A DNA stretch of 40,067 bases from CAZSWR01 sp964610885 (GTDB lineage Bacteria; Bacteroidota; Ignavibacteria; Kapaibacteriales; UBA2268), in NCBI GenBank assembly GCA_964610885.1, contig CAZSWR010000023.1, forward strand, positions 1 to 40,067, read 5' to 3'. Each line of letters begins with the position of its first letter. Positions within the stretch are counted from its first letter, which is position 1. Shown piece after piece: positions 1 to 8,160 of this stretch. Under the pieces are notes generated by a model. That model was not told the origin of the DNA, ran no database searches, and saw only the letters and a list, made by a program, of their open reading frames with translations. The position numbers and the translations under genes are program-made.

Positions 1-1899
1 GGTTTCGGCCATCGAGGCGGCGCGGCGGTACGATTCGGATGCGCGGCGGAAGTCCTTTTCGACGTAGTAGCCGTCGCCCTGGCGCGAAAGCACTTCGACT
101 GCGTACTGCGAGTTGGGGAATTCTTTGATCATGCGGTCGAAGGCGGCGGATGAATTCTTGAAGTCTTTCAAACGGAAATATGCCCACCCTTGGCCGTAGA
201 GAATTTCTTCTTTGCGCTTCGTATCGGGCGTCCGGTCGAGTATCGATTGGAATGTCTCGATTGCATTTTTGCACATATCCGAGCGGTAATATGCCTCGGC
301 GAGCCAAAACATTGCTTCGTCCTGGCGCGGATCGTCTCGGCGCAGTCCTATGAATCCGAGCAGCGCCGGGATTGCTTCGGCGTGGCGGTTGGACTCCACA
401 AGCGAGATGCCTGCCTTGAGCTTGGCCTCGGCAATATACATGTCGCGTTGGGGCATGAACACGGCCGAACTCTTCGTGGAAATCTGTTCGGCGGTGCGGT
501 ATTTGAGAATTGCCTTGTCCCATTTGCGCTGCTCCATGTATGCAGAGCCGAGCAAAATATTTATCCTTACCGTGGCCGAGCCGTCGGTCGCTTCGCGTTC
601 GGCCCTTTCGAGCACGCGCTGCGCGTTGGTATAGTCGCCGGCTTCGTAATAGATTTGGCCCAGTTCGAGCAGGACTTGCCCCAGATACGGGTAAGTGGAC
701 TGCACGGAAAGCTCGGAGAAAAGTGCCTGTGCGGCCTCGGTCTTGCCGGACTTTTTCAGGGCAATTCCTTTGTACAGTTGAGCCGTCTCCTTCACTCTCG
801 AAGCTGCCGCTCCGGTTTCGGAATTGATAATCGTGTCGTAGTAATCAATTGCTTGTATGTATTTGCCCGAATTGAGCAATGCCCAGCCAATCCCGAGGCG
901 CGAAGGGCCGCAGAGGTTGGACTCGGGATACTTCTTTATAAGTTCTTTGTAGTCGTCGATAGCGTATGGGTATCTTTCGGTTTGGCAATTGGTTTCGGCC
1001 TTCAGGTACAGAATTTCTTCGTTGGCATTGTCCGTGTAGCTCTGCGGTTCGTACAGCTTGCCGATGGAATCGCGAGCGATGATGTGGTTCCAAGCCATTT
1101 CGAGCGTTGCGACCGATGCGACTGCCTGAGCGGTTTCGCGGAGGACGAGCCGGTTGTTTATTTCGCGAATTCGCGATATTATTGCTGTACTCGAGAATGG
1201 ATATTTCTTCAGGACTGTATTATAATAGTTTTCGGCCACCTCGAAGTTACGGCCCATTTCGGCCAACAACCCGAGCGCGAAAAGTGCGTCGTCGGCGTAT
1301 TCAAACGCGGGATACAAACGGTAGCATTTCTCGAAATCGGCAGTGGCAGGTTTTTGTTTGCTCATGTTGGCATTGGCCACGCCGCTCCAATAGACGGCGC
1401 GATGCGCCAAATCGAGGTAGGTCGAGTCGTTGCGAGCCGTGTTACATTTTTCGCACGAGAAATTGTCATTGGCCGAGCTTTCTGCCTGCGCAAAAAGCCT
1501 TGTGGCCTCTTGGTAGTCCTTCGCCGTGAAGGCATTCAGTCCGCGCAACAAATATGCGTGGGGCACGAGCGGCGAATTCCTGCGCGTGTCGATAAACTGT
1601 TTCAACTGGCCTTCGGCGGCGCGGTAGTTTCCCGCGACTATATCGATTTCCGCTTCGAGCAATGCCCCTCTGTCCGCCGAGCCGCTCAATCGGCCGGAGG
1701 AAAGGGCTTCGATCACACGTTTCGAAGCAGTTTGCAAAAGGTCTTTATTGTATTCGTCGAAGCACCTTGCGAAGTTTTCAGCGCCGTAAATGTATTCGTG
1801 GCGAATGTTTGCAGGGCCGGTCTCGAATGTTTGCGCGCCGGACGGCAGCAGGGCCGCCAGCCATACGAACGCAACACAAATAGAAAAATATCTACTCAT
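1..1899 (-). CDS. Tetratricopeptide-repeat (TPR) protein, exported, 3' end outside window
   Basis: The minus strand is open from an ATG at 1897-1899 to the window edge (633 codons, no stop), so the C-terminus is missing. The N-terminus has a signal peptide (MSRYFSICVAFVWLAALLPS followed by GAQ), so the protein is probably periplasmic or outer-membrane associated. The rest is a run of helical repeats of about 34-40 residues with TPR-like signatures, for example DDALFALGLLAEMGRNFEVA, EATRLFAQAE and WAYFRLKDFKNSSAAFDRMI. Proteins of this kind act as scaffolds, as in BamD/YbgF-like assemblies or gliding and T9SS accessory complexes. Nothing seen here tells which partner it binds. A long open frame exists on the plus strand over the same DNA, but only the minus frame gives a signal peptide and recurring repeats. 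The TPR call is secure; the role is unknown. Confidence 0.85.
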   Translation of the reverse strand, partial: MSRYFSICVAFVWLAALLPSGAQTFETGPANIRHEYIYGAENFARCFDEYNKDLLQTASKRVIEALSSGRLSGSADRGALLEAEIDIVAGNYRAAEGQLKQFIDTRRNSPLVPHAYLLRGLNAFTAKDYQEATRLFAQAESSANDNFSCEKCNTARNDSTYLDLAHRAVYWSGVANANMSKQKPATADFEKCYRLYPAFEYADDALFALGLLAEMGRNFEVAENYYNTVLKKYPFSSTAIISRIREINNRLVLRETAQAVASVATLEMAWNHIIARDSIGKLYEPQSYTDNANEEILYLKAETNCQTERYPYAIDDYKELIKKYPESNLCGPSRLGIGWALLNSGKYIQAIDYYDTIINSETGAAASRVKETAQLYKGIALKKSGKTEAAQALFSELSVQSTYPYLGQVLLELGQIYYEAGDYTNAQRVLERAEREATDGSATVRINILLGSAYMEQRKWDKAILKYRTAEQISTKSSAVFMPQRDMYIAEAKLKAGISLVESNRHAEAIPALLGFIGLRRDDPRQDEAMFWLAEAYYRSDMCKNAIETFQSILDRTPDTKRKEEILYGQGWAYFRLKDFKNSSAAFDRMIKEFPNSQYAVEVLSRQGDGYYVEKDFRRASESYRRAASMAET

Positions 1900-2074
1900 A
1901 GATCTTCATCTTTTAATATTTCATCACTTAAAGGGAAGTCCCCCATTCTTGCAATACATTCCTCATGGGCATAAGCCAATGCAGAAACATTTGAAGAAAT
2001 GTTACTTCATGCCGCCCCTAAATTTACGAAAAACGCAGTTTAAATACTAATTTTTTATGACAAATTGCACGCCG

Positions 2075-2225
2075 AGGATTAGCTGATATGTTGATTAGTT
2101 GATGTGCTGATTGGCTGATGTGCTTGATTAGCTGATGTGCTTGATTGTCTGAACTGTGATTAATATGATTCGTTTGATTATTGTGATTGAATCATGTGGT
2201 AAGCAATGTAGGGGCGGATACAAAC
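2075..2225 (+). repeat. Degenerate GATTAGCTGATGTG tract running into a TGATTGTCTGAACTGTGATT block
   Basis: The word GATTAGCTGATGTG recurs imperfectly from about 2075 to 2150. It is followed by GATTGTCTGAACTGTGAT and then ATATGATTCGTTTGAT...TGTGATTGAATCATGTGG. The same second block occurs in reverse at 5282-5325 and, more diverged, at 28690-28760. The first block recurs near 28450-28510 and, in reverse, near 39820-39870. It is a dispersed, probably non-coding repeat. Confidence 0.75.
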
Positions 2226-2281
2226 CCGCTCGAGGATTGGTTGATGAGGTGAAAATAGTTGCAGGTAAAAAGGTAAAAGTT

Positions 2282-2309
2282 GTAGGGGTTCAAAATTTTG
2301 AACCCCTAC
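2282..2309. repeat. 28-base perfect palindrome
   Basis: GTAGGGGTTCAAAA is followed immediately by its exact reverse complement. Pairing continues imperfectly outward (AAAGTT before, AACTTT after). It could form a cruciform or a strong RNA hairpin, but there is no T-tract to make it a standard terminator. Confidence 0.8.
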
Positions 2310-2360
2310 TTGTAACTTTCAACTTGAGAGAATGTTTAAGGGCGTATACAAACCCGCCAG

Positions 2361-2434
2361 AGGATTAGCTGATGTAATAATTAGCTAATGTGATGATGTG
2401 CTGATTGGCTGATTGGCTGATTGGCTGTTGTGGT
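2361..2434 (+). repeat. Second degenerate GATTAGCTGATG / GATTGGCTG tract
   Basis: Starts with AGGATTAGCTGATG and ends in tandem GATTGGCT units (2402-2427). As at 2231 and 28533, it follows an ACCCGC(C/T)-type half-hairpin, so the hairpin and the tract appear to travel together. Confidence 0.65.
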
Positions 2435-2543
2435 GAAAATAGTTGCAAGTAAGATGGTGAAAGTAACAAGCCAACCTATTTCAGGACAAGACATCTTGCT
2501 ACTTGTTCCTTGTTCCTTGCAACTTGTTCCTTGAGAAAATGTT

Positions 2544-2570
2544 TAGGGGCGGGTTCCACGCCCGCCCCTA
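2544..2570. repeat. GC-rich hairpin TAGGGGCGGG...CCCGCCCCTA
   Basis: Ten-base perfect stem with a seven-base loop. Related half or decayed copies lie at 2209-2233, 2338-2360 and 28510-28533. This type of short palindrome is commonly dispersed in genomes. It sits about 40 bp beyond the 3' end of the minus-strand T9SS propeller gene, so it could also affect transcript ends. Confidence 0.7.
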
Positions 2571-2609
2571 TACTTCCACACAGTGGTGAAATACAATATG
2601 GAATATCTG

Positions 2610-4679
2610 TTACTTTATGAGTACTAATCTCTTGGTAGCTTTCCGGCCATTCGAACTTAGAGTAAGGAAGTAATTGCCGGAGGCCAGTTCGTCCAATGTC
2701 AATTCAATTTCATTACCATTGCCGAAGCTCGCGCCGCTATACTCTTTCATCACCATTCCAATAGAGTTCGAGATGGAAATCCTGTCGATCTCGAAGGGCG
2801 TTTTTGTGACGATTTTGACCGTACCGCTCGATGGGTTGGGCGATAATTCAATATTGAAATCAATAGCATTGGATTCGTCCACGCCATTGACGCCCGAACA
2901 GGAATACTCCGAGGCCGAGATACCTAAACAATAACTTGATACAAATACATGAGTATCGTTGAAGATAAGATAATCTATTTCCTTGCAAAAAGGCAGCCCT
3001 GTGTTGTAATCGAGCCATTGGCTACAGCTGAGCGAAGACGTGAAAACGCCGCTATTCGTACCAACAAACACGTTCGAGCATTCAATGCTAATACAGCGCA
3101 CAAATTTATCGGCCAAACCGTTATTGGCTTGGTGCCAATTCGTCCCATTGTCCGTCGAAATGAAAACGCCTTCGCCCCACGTCCCGACGAAAATATTATC
3201 GCCACTAATAGCAAAGCATCTGATAACAGAGTCGGGCACTCCCACGTCTAATTTGCTCCACGAATCGCCAGAATCCGTAGAGGCAGAAATTCCTTGGCAC
3301 ATTGGTTGGAAGGATAATACGAATAGCTTTGTACTATTCCTTAGAACTCTATCAATGTTGGCCTTGAATCCTATATTTTTCGTGGTCCAATTTGTTCCAT
3401 TGTCTGTTGTGATTAGCATGTTTCCATTATTCAATCCGAAAATAACTTCCGAATCTGTGGCATTGATAGATTCTATCCTTGTGAATACGTCTGGGTAATC
3501 ATCTTTTATCCTTTGCCAACTGCCTCCTTTGTCCGACGACATCATTATGCCGCCAAGGTCTGTGGTTAGGTATAGGAAAGAAGAATTTGAGCCTAATTTG
3601 CTGAGTCCATTTCTAGGGAATTCGGTGTTGAGCTTGGACCAAGAATTTCCATTGTCGGACGATTTGAACAAACCTTCGTAGCTGGCATAAGCAAAAACTT
3701 CCTGGCCAAACGTTGCGATGCCTATTGGGTAATAATCCAATCCGGAAGTAAGATCTACCCAGGTACCGGTATTGGTCAATCTATACAGCCCATTGGAAAA
3801 TGTTCCCGCGTATATGCCGGAACCGAGTGCCGCCACGATTTCAATGTCTTGGCTGCGAAACCCGTTATTGCCTTCGCTCCAGTTTTCGCCATTGTCTGTC
3901 GAAACGTACAAACCATTTTTGCCTGAGCCTGCATAAGCATTGGTTCCGCTGAAAGCGACACTATTGATTCTCATATTTGGAGTAACTTGTTGCCAGCTTT
4001 CGCCATTATTTGCGGAGCGATAAACGCCTCCTGCATCAGATCCGGCAATAACTGTTGAGCCGTTTGCAGCCAACGAATTAATTCGAAAACTATAAATTCC
4101 GTTGTTCACTTGATTCCATGTAGCCCCATCGTCGGTGGAGCAGTACACTCCATCTTTGTACGTTCCTGCAAATATATAATCTCCGCTTACAGCCATACAA
4201 AGGAAATTACATGGTAACTTTTCGGTGTGGGCTTTTGCCCATTGATTTCCGTTGTCTGTGGACACATAAACGCCATCGCTCGTGCTCATGAAAACTTTGG
4301 TGCCTTTGATGACTATACTTTCAACAACCAGGAAATCAGGCAAGTTTTTCACAAATGCCCATGTTTCTCCATTGTCTGTCGATCGATACAAGCCATCGCC
4401 ACTAGTACCTACGAATAAGTTCGATCCGAGCACACCCATACAAGAGAATACGTTGTGATGGTTTATTTCATTCAAGGACGTCAGAGGCGCCCATGTCTTC
4501 CCTTGGTTCGTTGATACGACAACCTCAAGAGCCGAAGTGCCAACAAAGAGTTTGCCACCGGCCTCGTCAATAAAATTCACCTGATAATATGAGTGGAAAT
4601 TCTGACTCCATTTCCCATAAGAAAAAGCATCTATGGATACTGCCAAGAGTATCAATAATAGTAAAATAATCCTTTTCAT
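2610..4679 (-). CDS. Secreted BNR/YCF48-like beta-propeller protein with T9SS type A sorting domain
   Basis: 689 residues from the ATG at 4677-4679. That start puts the signal peptide (MKRIILLLLILLAVS) at the N-terminus and has AGGCGA just upstream; an in-frame start 14 codons earlier is less likely. The body is a long series of Asp-box/BNR-type repeats (STDNGETW, STDDGATW, SSDNGNSW, STDSGDSW and so on) spaced about 40-50 residues apart. This is typical of seven-bladed or double propellers of the sialidase/YCF48 kind. The last ~75 residues are a T9SS type A sorting domain (ELSPNPSSGTVKI ... GNYFLTL ... KRLVLIK). The protein is therefore expected to cross the outer membrane by T9SS and be released or surface-anchored. 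No enzymatic residues were identified; substrate unknown. Confidence 0.88.
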   Translation of the reverse strand: MKRIILLLLILLAVSIDAFSYGKWSQNFHSYYQVNFIDEAGGKLFVGTSALEVVVSTNQGKTWAPLTSLNEINHHNVFSCMGVLGSNLFVGTSGDGLYRSTDNGETWAFVKNLPDFLVVESIVIKGTKVFMSTSDGVYVSTDNGNQWAKAHTEKLPCNFLCMAVSGDYIFAGTYKDGVYCSTDDGATWNQVNNGIYSFRINSLAANGSTVIAGSDAGGVYRSANNGESWQQVTPNMRINSVAFSGTNAYAGSGKNGLYVSTDNGENWSEGNNGFRSQDIEIVAALGSGIYAGTFSNGLYRLTNTGTWVDLTSGLDYYPIGIATFGQEVFAYASYEGLFKSSDNGNSWSKLNTEFPRNGLSKLGSNSSFLYLTTDLGGIMMSSDKGGSWQRIKDDYPDVFTRIESINATDSEVIFGLNNGNMLITTDNGTNWTTKNIGFKANIDRVLRNSTKLFVLSFQPMCQGISASTDSGDSWSKLDVGVPDSVIRCFAISGDNIFVGTWGEGVFISTDNGTNWHQANNGLADKFVRCISIECSNVFVGTNSGVFTSSLSCSQWLDYNTGLPFCKEIDYLIFNDTHVFVSSYCLGISASEYSCSGVNGVDESNAIDFNIELSPNPSSGTVKIVTKTPFEIDRISISNSIGMVMKEYSGASFGNGNEIELTLDELASGNYFLTLSSNGRKATKRLVLIK

Positions 4680-4800
4680 TTCGCCTGTCAATGATTGTTC
4701 GACAAATTGATTATGTAGCAATATAGTGAATTACCCCAAGAAACAAAAATAAAAATTCGTTCAGATTGAATTATTCATTGCAAATTCTAACATCAGAGAA

Positions 4801-4875
4801 ATGAATTCTTGTTATTCTTGCCTTTCGTCGTGGCGCTGCTCTTCGGCATTAAGTGGCAGTCGCCACCAATAAACC
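4801..4875 (+). repeat. Decayed copy of the ~85-bp GAATTC...GTGGCAG-hairpin repeat
   Basis: Shares ATGAATTC, CTTTCGTCGTGGCGCTGC and AAGTGGCAGTCGCCACC in the same order and spacing as the better copies at 31597-31682 (reverse) and 33833-33920. It is the most diverged of the three. Confidence 0.6.
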
Positions 4876-5041
4876 TTATTAACACTCCCTAACCTTCATA
4901 GCCCCCGCGAATCCAGCCCATGAAAATTGACCTTATTATCTTATTAAATACAAGTACTTAAGGCAACAAGGTTGGTTGTATGTGAAATCTAATAGGCTAT
5001 CAAGGTCGGGGAAGATGATAAGGTTTTTATCAGCATTCAAT

Positions 5042-5109
5042 ACTCATCCGATGACTTTATGGATAAACATTCGTGATTAGCTCGAAAATTTGGTAGTCAT
5101 CGGATAAGT
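5042..5109. repeat. 68-bp element with ACTCATCCGATGACT terminal inverted repeats
   Basis: The left end is ACTCATCCGATGACT and the right end is AGTCATCGGATAAGT, which is its near-exact inverse. The interior contains GCTCGAAAATTTGGT. An inverted copy of nearly the same size is at 19666-19730 and a half copy at 28637-28666. Confidence 0.8.
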
Positions 5110-5233
5110 CCCCAAGCAAAAATTTGCGAGCATAATAAATCTAACTTTATTAAAATGAGTGTATTGCTCAGCCGAAGAATGCCGGAGTCACCCTGGAATA
5201 AGTGGTTAGTTAGATAAGAGTTCTGTTTATTAA

Positions 5234-5281
5234 CAATGTAGGGACTTGGTCGGGGCTCTGTTCCTACATTGCTTGCCACAT
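5234..5281. repeat. Hairpin CAATGTAGG...CCTACATTG
   Basis: Nine-base perfect stem around a 30-base GC-rich loop. It abuts, in reverse orientation, the same TGATTnnn block found at 2155-2225, where GCAATGTAGGGGCGG follows it. It is therefore part of the same composite repeat. Confidence 0.6.
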
Positions 5282-5502
5282 GAATCAATCACAATTATCA
5301 AACGAATCATATTAACCAAAAAAGTTCGTTAGAAGAACCCTAAATCCCTTTCTCCCAAAGGGCGACGAGGGACTTCCCCAAAAAAACGTTTTCTTAATCC
5401 CTTCTTCCGCCGGGAGAAGGGCTGAGGATGAGGGCATAGTAAAATTGTCAAATTTAATGAACAATATGGATAATATATTTTTCAAGCGCTACATAGTTCG
5501 GA

Positions 5503-5542
5503 AAACAAAAAAAAGGGAAGATGATTCGTATCGCCTTCCCTT
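5503..5542 (-). terminator. Rho-independent terminator downstream of the DUF3108 gene
   Basis: Read on the minus strand: AAGGGAAGGCGAT, a short loop, a pairing arm ending CTTCCCTT, then a run of T (complement of the A-rich stretch 5503-5514). It lies 25 bp after the stop codon, the expected place. Confidence 0.8.
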
Positions 5543-5566
5543 GTTTAGCTGTTTATTCAATTTCGA

Positions 5567-6394
5567 TTAGTCGATTTTTGCATCCGCGGAGTTTTTCAGG
5601 CCGGAATACTTGGTCAGCTCGGCTGAAACGTAGCCGATGAGGATTTTCGTCGATACCTTGACGGGAATCTTGTTTTCGTCGTCAGTAACCCAAATGTAGA
5701 TCTGACCTTCGCTTTTGAATAGTCCGCCTTCGGTAACGAGCGGTTCGATTATGACGCATCTGAACTTGCCGGCTGGCACTTCGACCTCTTGCTTGCCGAT
5801 AATCTTCACGCCGAGGTTGTATTGCTCTTCGTCGAAAAAGTTCTTCAAATTAACGATGTGGCCCTTTTTCATCGAGCCGAGATTCAGGGAGCGCACGTAG
5901 TAGAATGCCGAGACCACGTCGTGCATGTACGGGTCGATCTTGAATTTCTTTTCGTCCACGTATGCGTTGTGGTTAATTTGGTCGAAATATGCTTTGAAAT
6001 CCTTCGAGTAACCGCCCTCGCGCGTGTGTTGCTCGAACTCCCAAGGGAAGAGGCCTTGTTTGTCCATAACGGTGCGGTATGTGTCTTTGACCTTGTAAAT
6101 CCACTCGAGGCTCTTAAGCGAATTGACTTGGAAACGGATGTCGAAGCATTCGCGTTCCTTGTTTGCGCCTCTGTATTGCGGTTTGGGCAATATGTGGAAA
6201 TATCCGGTTCCGGCTTTGATAAACGAGTAAGTAACGTCGTAGTCGAGCCTTTCGCCGTAGTCGAATGCGTTGTTGGTCATTGACCTGTACGAGAAAGCCT
6301 TCCCTGATTTGCCTTTTTGATTGCCGGGCGCCGAAGTGGCAGTGATAGTTATTATCATTGCAAGTGCGATAAATATGCCAATGCTCTTTTTCAT
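5567..6394 (-). CDS. DUF3108-domain periplasmic protein
   Basis: 275 residues from the ATG at 6392-6394. A TTG start nine codons upstream is possible, but the ATG places the signal peptide (MKKSIGIFIALAMIITITAT) correctly. The mature part matches the DUF3108 pattern: an N-terminal GERLDYDVTYSFIKAGTGYF, a middle segment with DVVSAFYYVRSL, a VPAGKFRCVIIEP motif, and a C-terminal GQIYIWVTDDENKIPVKV. DUF3108 proteins are exported and likely beta-rich, and their function is poorly known. The gene stands alone between repeat-rich gaps and has its own terminator. No catalytic residues can be proposed. Confidence 0.87.
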   Translation of the reverse strand: MKKSIGIFIALAMIITITATSAPGNQKGKSGKAFSYRSMTNNAFDYGERLDYDVTYSFIKAGTGYFHILPKPQYRGANKERECFDIRFQVNSLKSLEWIYKVKDTYRTVMDKQGLFPWEFEQHTREGGYSKDFKAYFDQINHNAYVDEKKFKIDPYMHDVVSAFYYVRSLNLGSMKKGHIVNLKNFFDEEQYNLGVKIIGKQEVEVPAGKFRCVIIEPLVTEGGLFKSEGQIYIWVTDDENKIPVKVSTKILIGYVSAELTKYSGLKNSADAKID

Positions 6395-6702
6395 CTTGCT
6401 TTGCTTCTTCCTGTTTTTCAATTTGCTACTTAAAACAATTACGCATTTATTCCAATTTGGTTACTTGTTGCAAGCTACTAAAAATTTCAAAGTCGGACAC
6501 AATGTAAACGCAATTTAACAACAAATAGTTTTTGTTATCACTATGGGCAGAAGGTTTTTTTAATTTTATTCAAAATTCATTACATTCCTCCATATCCGAA
6601 GCGGCCCGATTAATCAGTATTTGGGCTGGCTCCGTGGGAGTTGAAATGCCTTTCTCAGATAAATCTGCGGTTTGGACCCTCGAGAGCGGAAACGCAATGC
6701 GC
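6395..6702. other. Gap between PAS sensor gene and DUF3108 gene
   Basis: No repeat family recognised. The 100 bp just after the PAS-gene stop (6600-6702) stay GC-rich and open in the -1/+1 minus frames (for example IAFPLSRVQTADLSEKGIS...), then the sequence turns AT-rich. This could be decayed coding sequence beyond the present stop, but it is too short to call. Confidence 0.4.
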
Positions 6703-8160
6703 TCACTCGTTTCCGTAGAAGTCCGGGTATAGCTTCTTGGCGCATTCGGGGCAAATGCCATGGCTGAACTGCGTGTTCGAGCGCGAATCGATATATTCTT
6801 CGATCGACATCCACGAGCCGTCCTCGCCGCGTATGCTCTTGCAACTGGCGCAAATCGGCAGCAGCTCGCCTATGTGTTTGGAGTCCTTCAGTGCGCTACG
6901 CAGCTCGAATATAGTTTTCTCCAGCTCCTCGGCGCCCTCGCAGGCCGATGGTTTGATCAAGAATATTTTCTTGTTTCCCTTCGAATCTGTGCGTATCGGC
7001 GCCACGAAGAGTCCCATCGGAAAGTCGGCCGGGCTGATTTGGCCAATTCTGGCTTTCATCGGGCCGGATGGCATTTCCGGCAGCTCGTTTGATGCAATTG
7101 CTTCGGAAATTGCGGCCCGATCGGCCGGATTAACGAAGTCAAGGAAACTTTTGCCCTCGACTTTGTCTTTGTCCGATTCGGCAATTGCAAGGAAAGATTG
7201 GTTTGCGTACTGAATGATTCCGCTGGAATTCACGATCAGAGTGGCGAAAGGCGATTTGTCAACCAATTCAAACGAAAGGGATTGAGACTTTTCGAGCGAT
7301 TCCACATAGGATTGTTTCTCCGATCTTTCGGCGGCCAATTCATCGGCGAGCGAGCGTATTGTCTTGTCGTTAGTGTAGTTTTCGGTAAGGTCTTCGACGA
7401 TGCCTTCGTAATAGATTGTTCTGCCGCTATAGTCGCGGACGCCCCAAGCGCTTTCGCGAATATAAACAGTCGAAAGGTCTTCGCGGCGCCACATTCCGTC
7501 GGATTGGATAATCGAGCCTTCGCGTTCGATTTTTTCTTTGAAGATTTCTCTATCTTTCGGATTCTCGTAGCAGTTTTTCAGGTCGATTGTCATCAGCCGC
7601 TCTTTCGTTTTATAGCCGAGTATCTTTTGCAATGCTGGATTCGCATCGACCAACCTGCCGTCGGGCGTCGAGCGGTAGAAGCCCGAGGTTGAGTTCTCGA
7701 GGAACATCCGAATGCGGCCTTGGCTGGCCTGGAGGGCTTTTTCGTAGCGTGCGTTGTTGCGTTCGGCTCTCTGGCGAAGCGTGGATTCCTTGTCGAACAG
7801 ATCGAGCAAACGCTTGTTGTTCCCAATATATTTCAAAATCAAAGCGATAAGGGCCAACCAAATGGCATAGCTCAGCAGAAAGCCAAAGAAATCGCTGCCC
7901 GTCAGGTATTCGTAGGTAATGCTGTAGAGAGAAAGCGCCAAGAAGATGTACGAATGGATCCCTTTGCGAAGGTAGTACGCCGAGGCCCCAACCGGAAACA
8001 GCACCAGCAAATACGATGCGTATCCCCAATGGGCGCGTACAATCGGAAGGAGAGAAATATACAATACGACAACCAAAAAGACGTAAAGCTTCGCCTTGCG
8101 GTTCTCGATCACTTTTTCATAAAAATGCTGCCTCTGCGAATTATCTTCTTTTGTACTCAA
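6703..8160 (-). CDS. Membrane-anchored PAS-PAS sensor protein with C-terminal CxxC...CxxC module, no kinase domain
   Basis: 485 residues, from a TTG at 8158-8160 preceded by GGAG at 8-base spacing. No in-frame ATG precedes the membrane part; another TTG lies nine codons upstream. Order: four membrane segments (residues ~24-110), a helical linker, PAS 1 (~143-260, with NSTSGFYRSTPDGRLVDANPALQKILGY), coiled coil (~265-300), PAS 2 (~301-405), a second helical linker, and a C-terminal module with LLPICASCKSI and HGICPECAKKLYP (Cys 437, 440, 470, 473). The H, N and G boxes of histidine kinases, and GGDEF and EAL, are absent. The Cys module is known at the ends of some PAS and receiver proteins; its function is unclear and metal binding is an inference. 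The protein would sense a signal at or inside the inner membrane and must pass it to an unseen partner. Confidence 0.82.
   Translation of the reverse strand: MSTKEDNSQRQHFYEKVIENRKAKLYVFLVVVLYISLLPIVRAHWGYASYLLVLFPVGASAYYLRKGIHSYIFLALSLYSITYEYLTGSDFFGFLLSYAIWLALIALILKYIGNNKRLLDLFDKESTLRQRAERNNARYEKALQASQGRIRMFLENSTSGFYRSTPDGRLVDANPALQKILGYKTKERLMTIDLKNCYENPKDREIFKEKIEREGSIIQSDGMWRREDLSTVYIRESAWGVRDYSGRTIYYEGIVEDLTENYTNDKTIRSLADELAAERSEKQSYVESLEKSQSLSFELVDKSPFATLIVNSSGIIQYANQSFLAIAESDKDKVEGKSFLDFVNPADRAAISEAIASNELPEMPSGPMKARIGQISPADFPMGLFVAPIRTDSKGNKKIFLIKPSACEGAEELEKTIFELRSALKDSKHIGELLPICASCKSIRGEDGSWMSIEEYIDSRSNTQFSHGICPECAKKLYPDFYGNE

Larger units (their letters stand above)
1900..2609. other. 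Gene-free gap filled with low-complexity and palindromic repeats
   Basis: No convincing gene. The gap separates two minus-strand genes. It holds two tracts of degenerate GATTAGCTGATGTG-like repeats (2075-2225 and 2361-2434), a 28-base perfect palindrome (2282-2309), a run of ACTTGTTCCTTG-like repeats around 2500-2533, and a GC-rich hairpin (2544-2570). Short open frames here read through the repeats and are treated as noise. Confidence 0.7.
4680..5566. other. Gene-free gap with several repeat fragments
   Basis: No credible gene. From left to right: a decayed copy of the GTGGCAG-hairpin repeat (4801-4875), a 68-bp inverted-repeat element (5042-5109), a hairpin (5234-5281) running into a reversed TGATTnnn block (5282-5325), an imperfect inverted repeat built on CCCTTTCTCCC / GGGAGAAGGG (5346-5435), and a terminator for the DUF3108 gene (5503-5542). 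Confidence 0.7.

Noticed and set aside
190..1974. 594-codon open frame on the plus strand at the left edge
   Set aside because: The opposite strand encodes a TPR protein with a signal peptide over the same DNA. The plus frame lacks any recognisable domain and reflects GC-rich antisense openness.
2075..2434. CRISPR-like periodic repeats
   Set aside because: The repeat words are 7-14 bases, degenerate and contiguous, with no constant spacer length and no cas genes.
5097..5288. 63-codon minus-strand ORF
   Set aside because: Made of two repeat fragments (the 68-bp element and the CAATGTAGG hairpin); no coding character.
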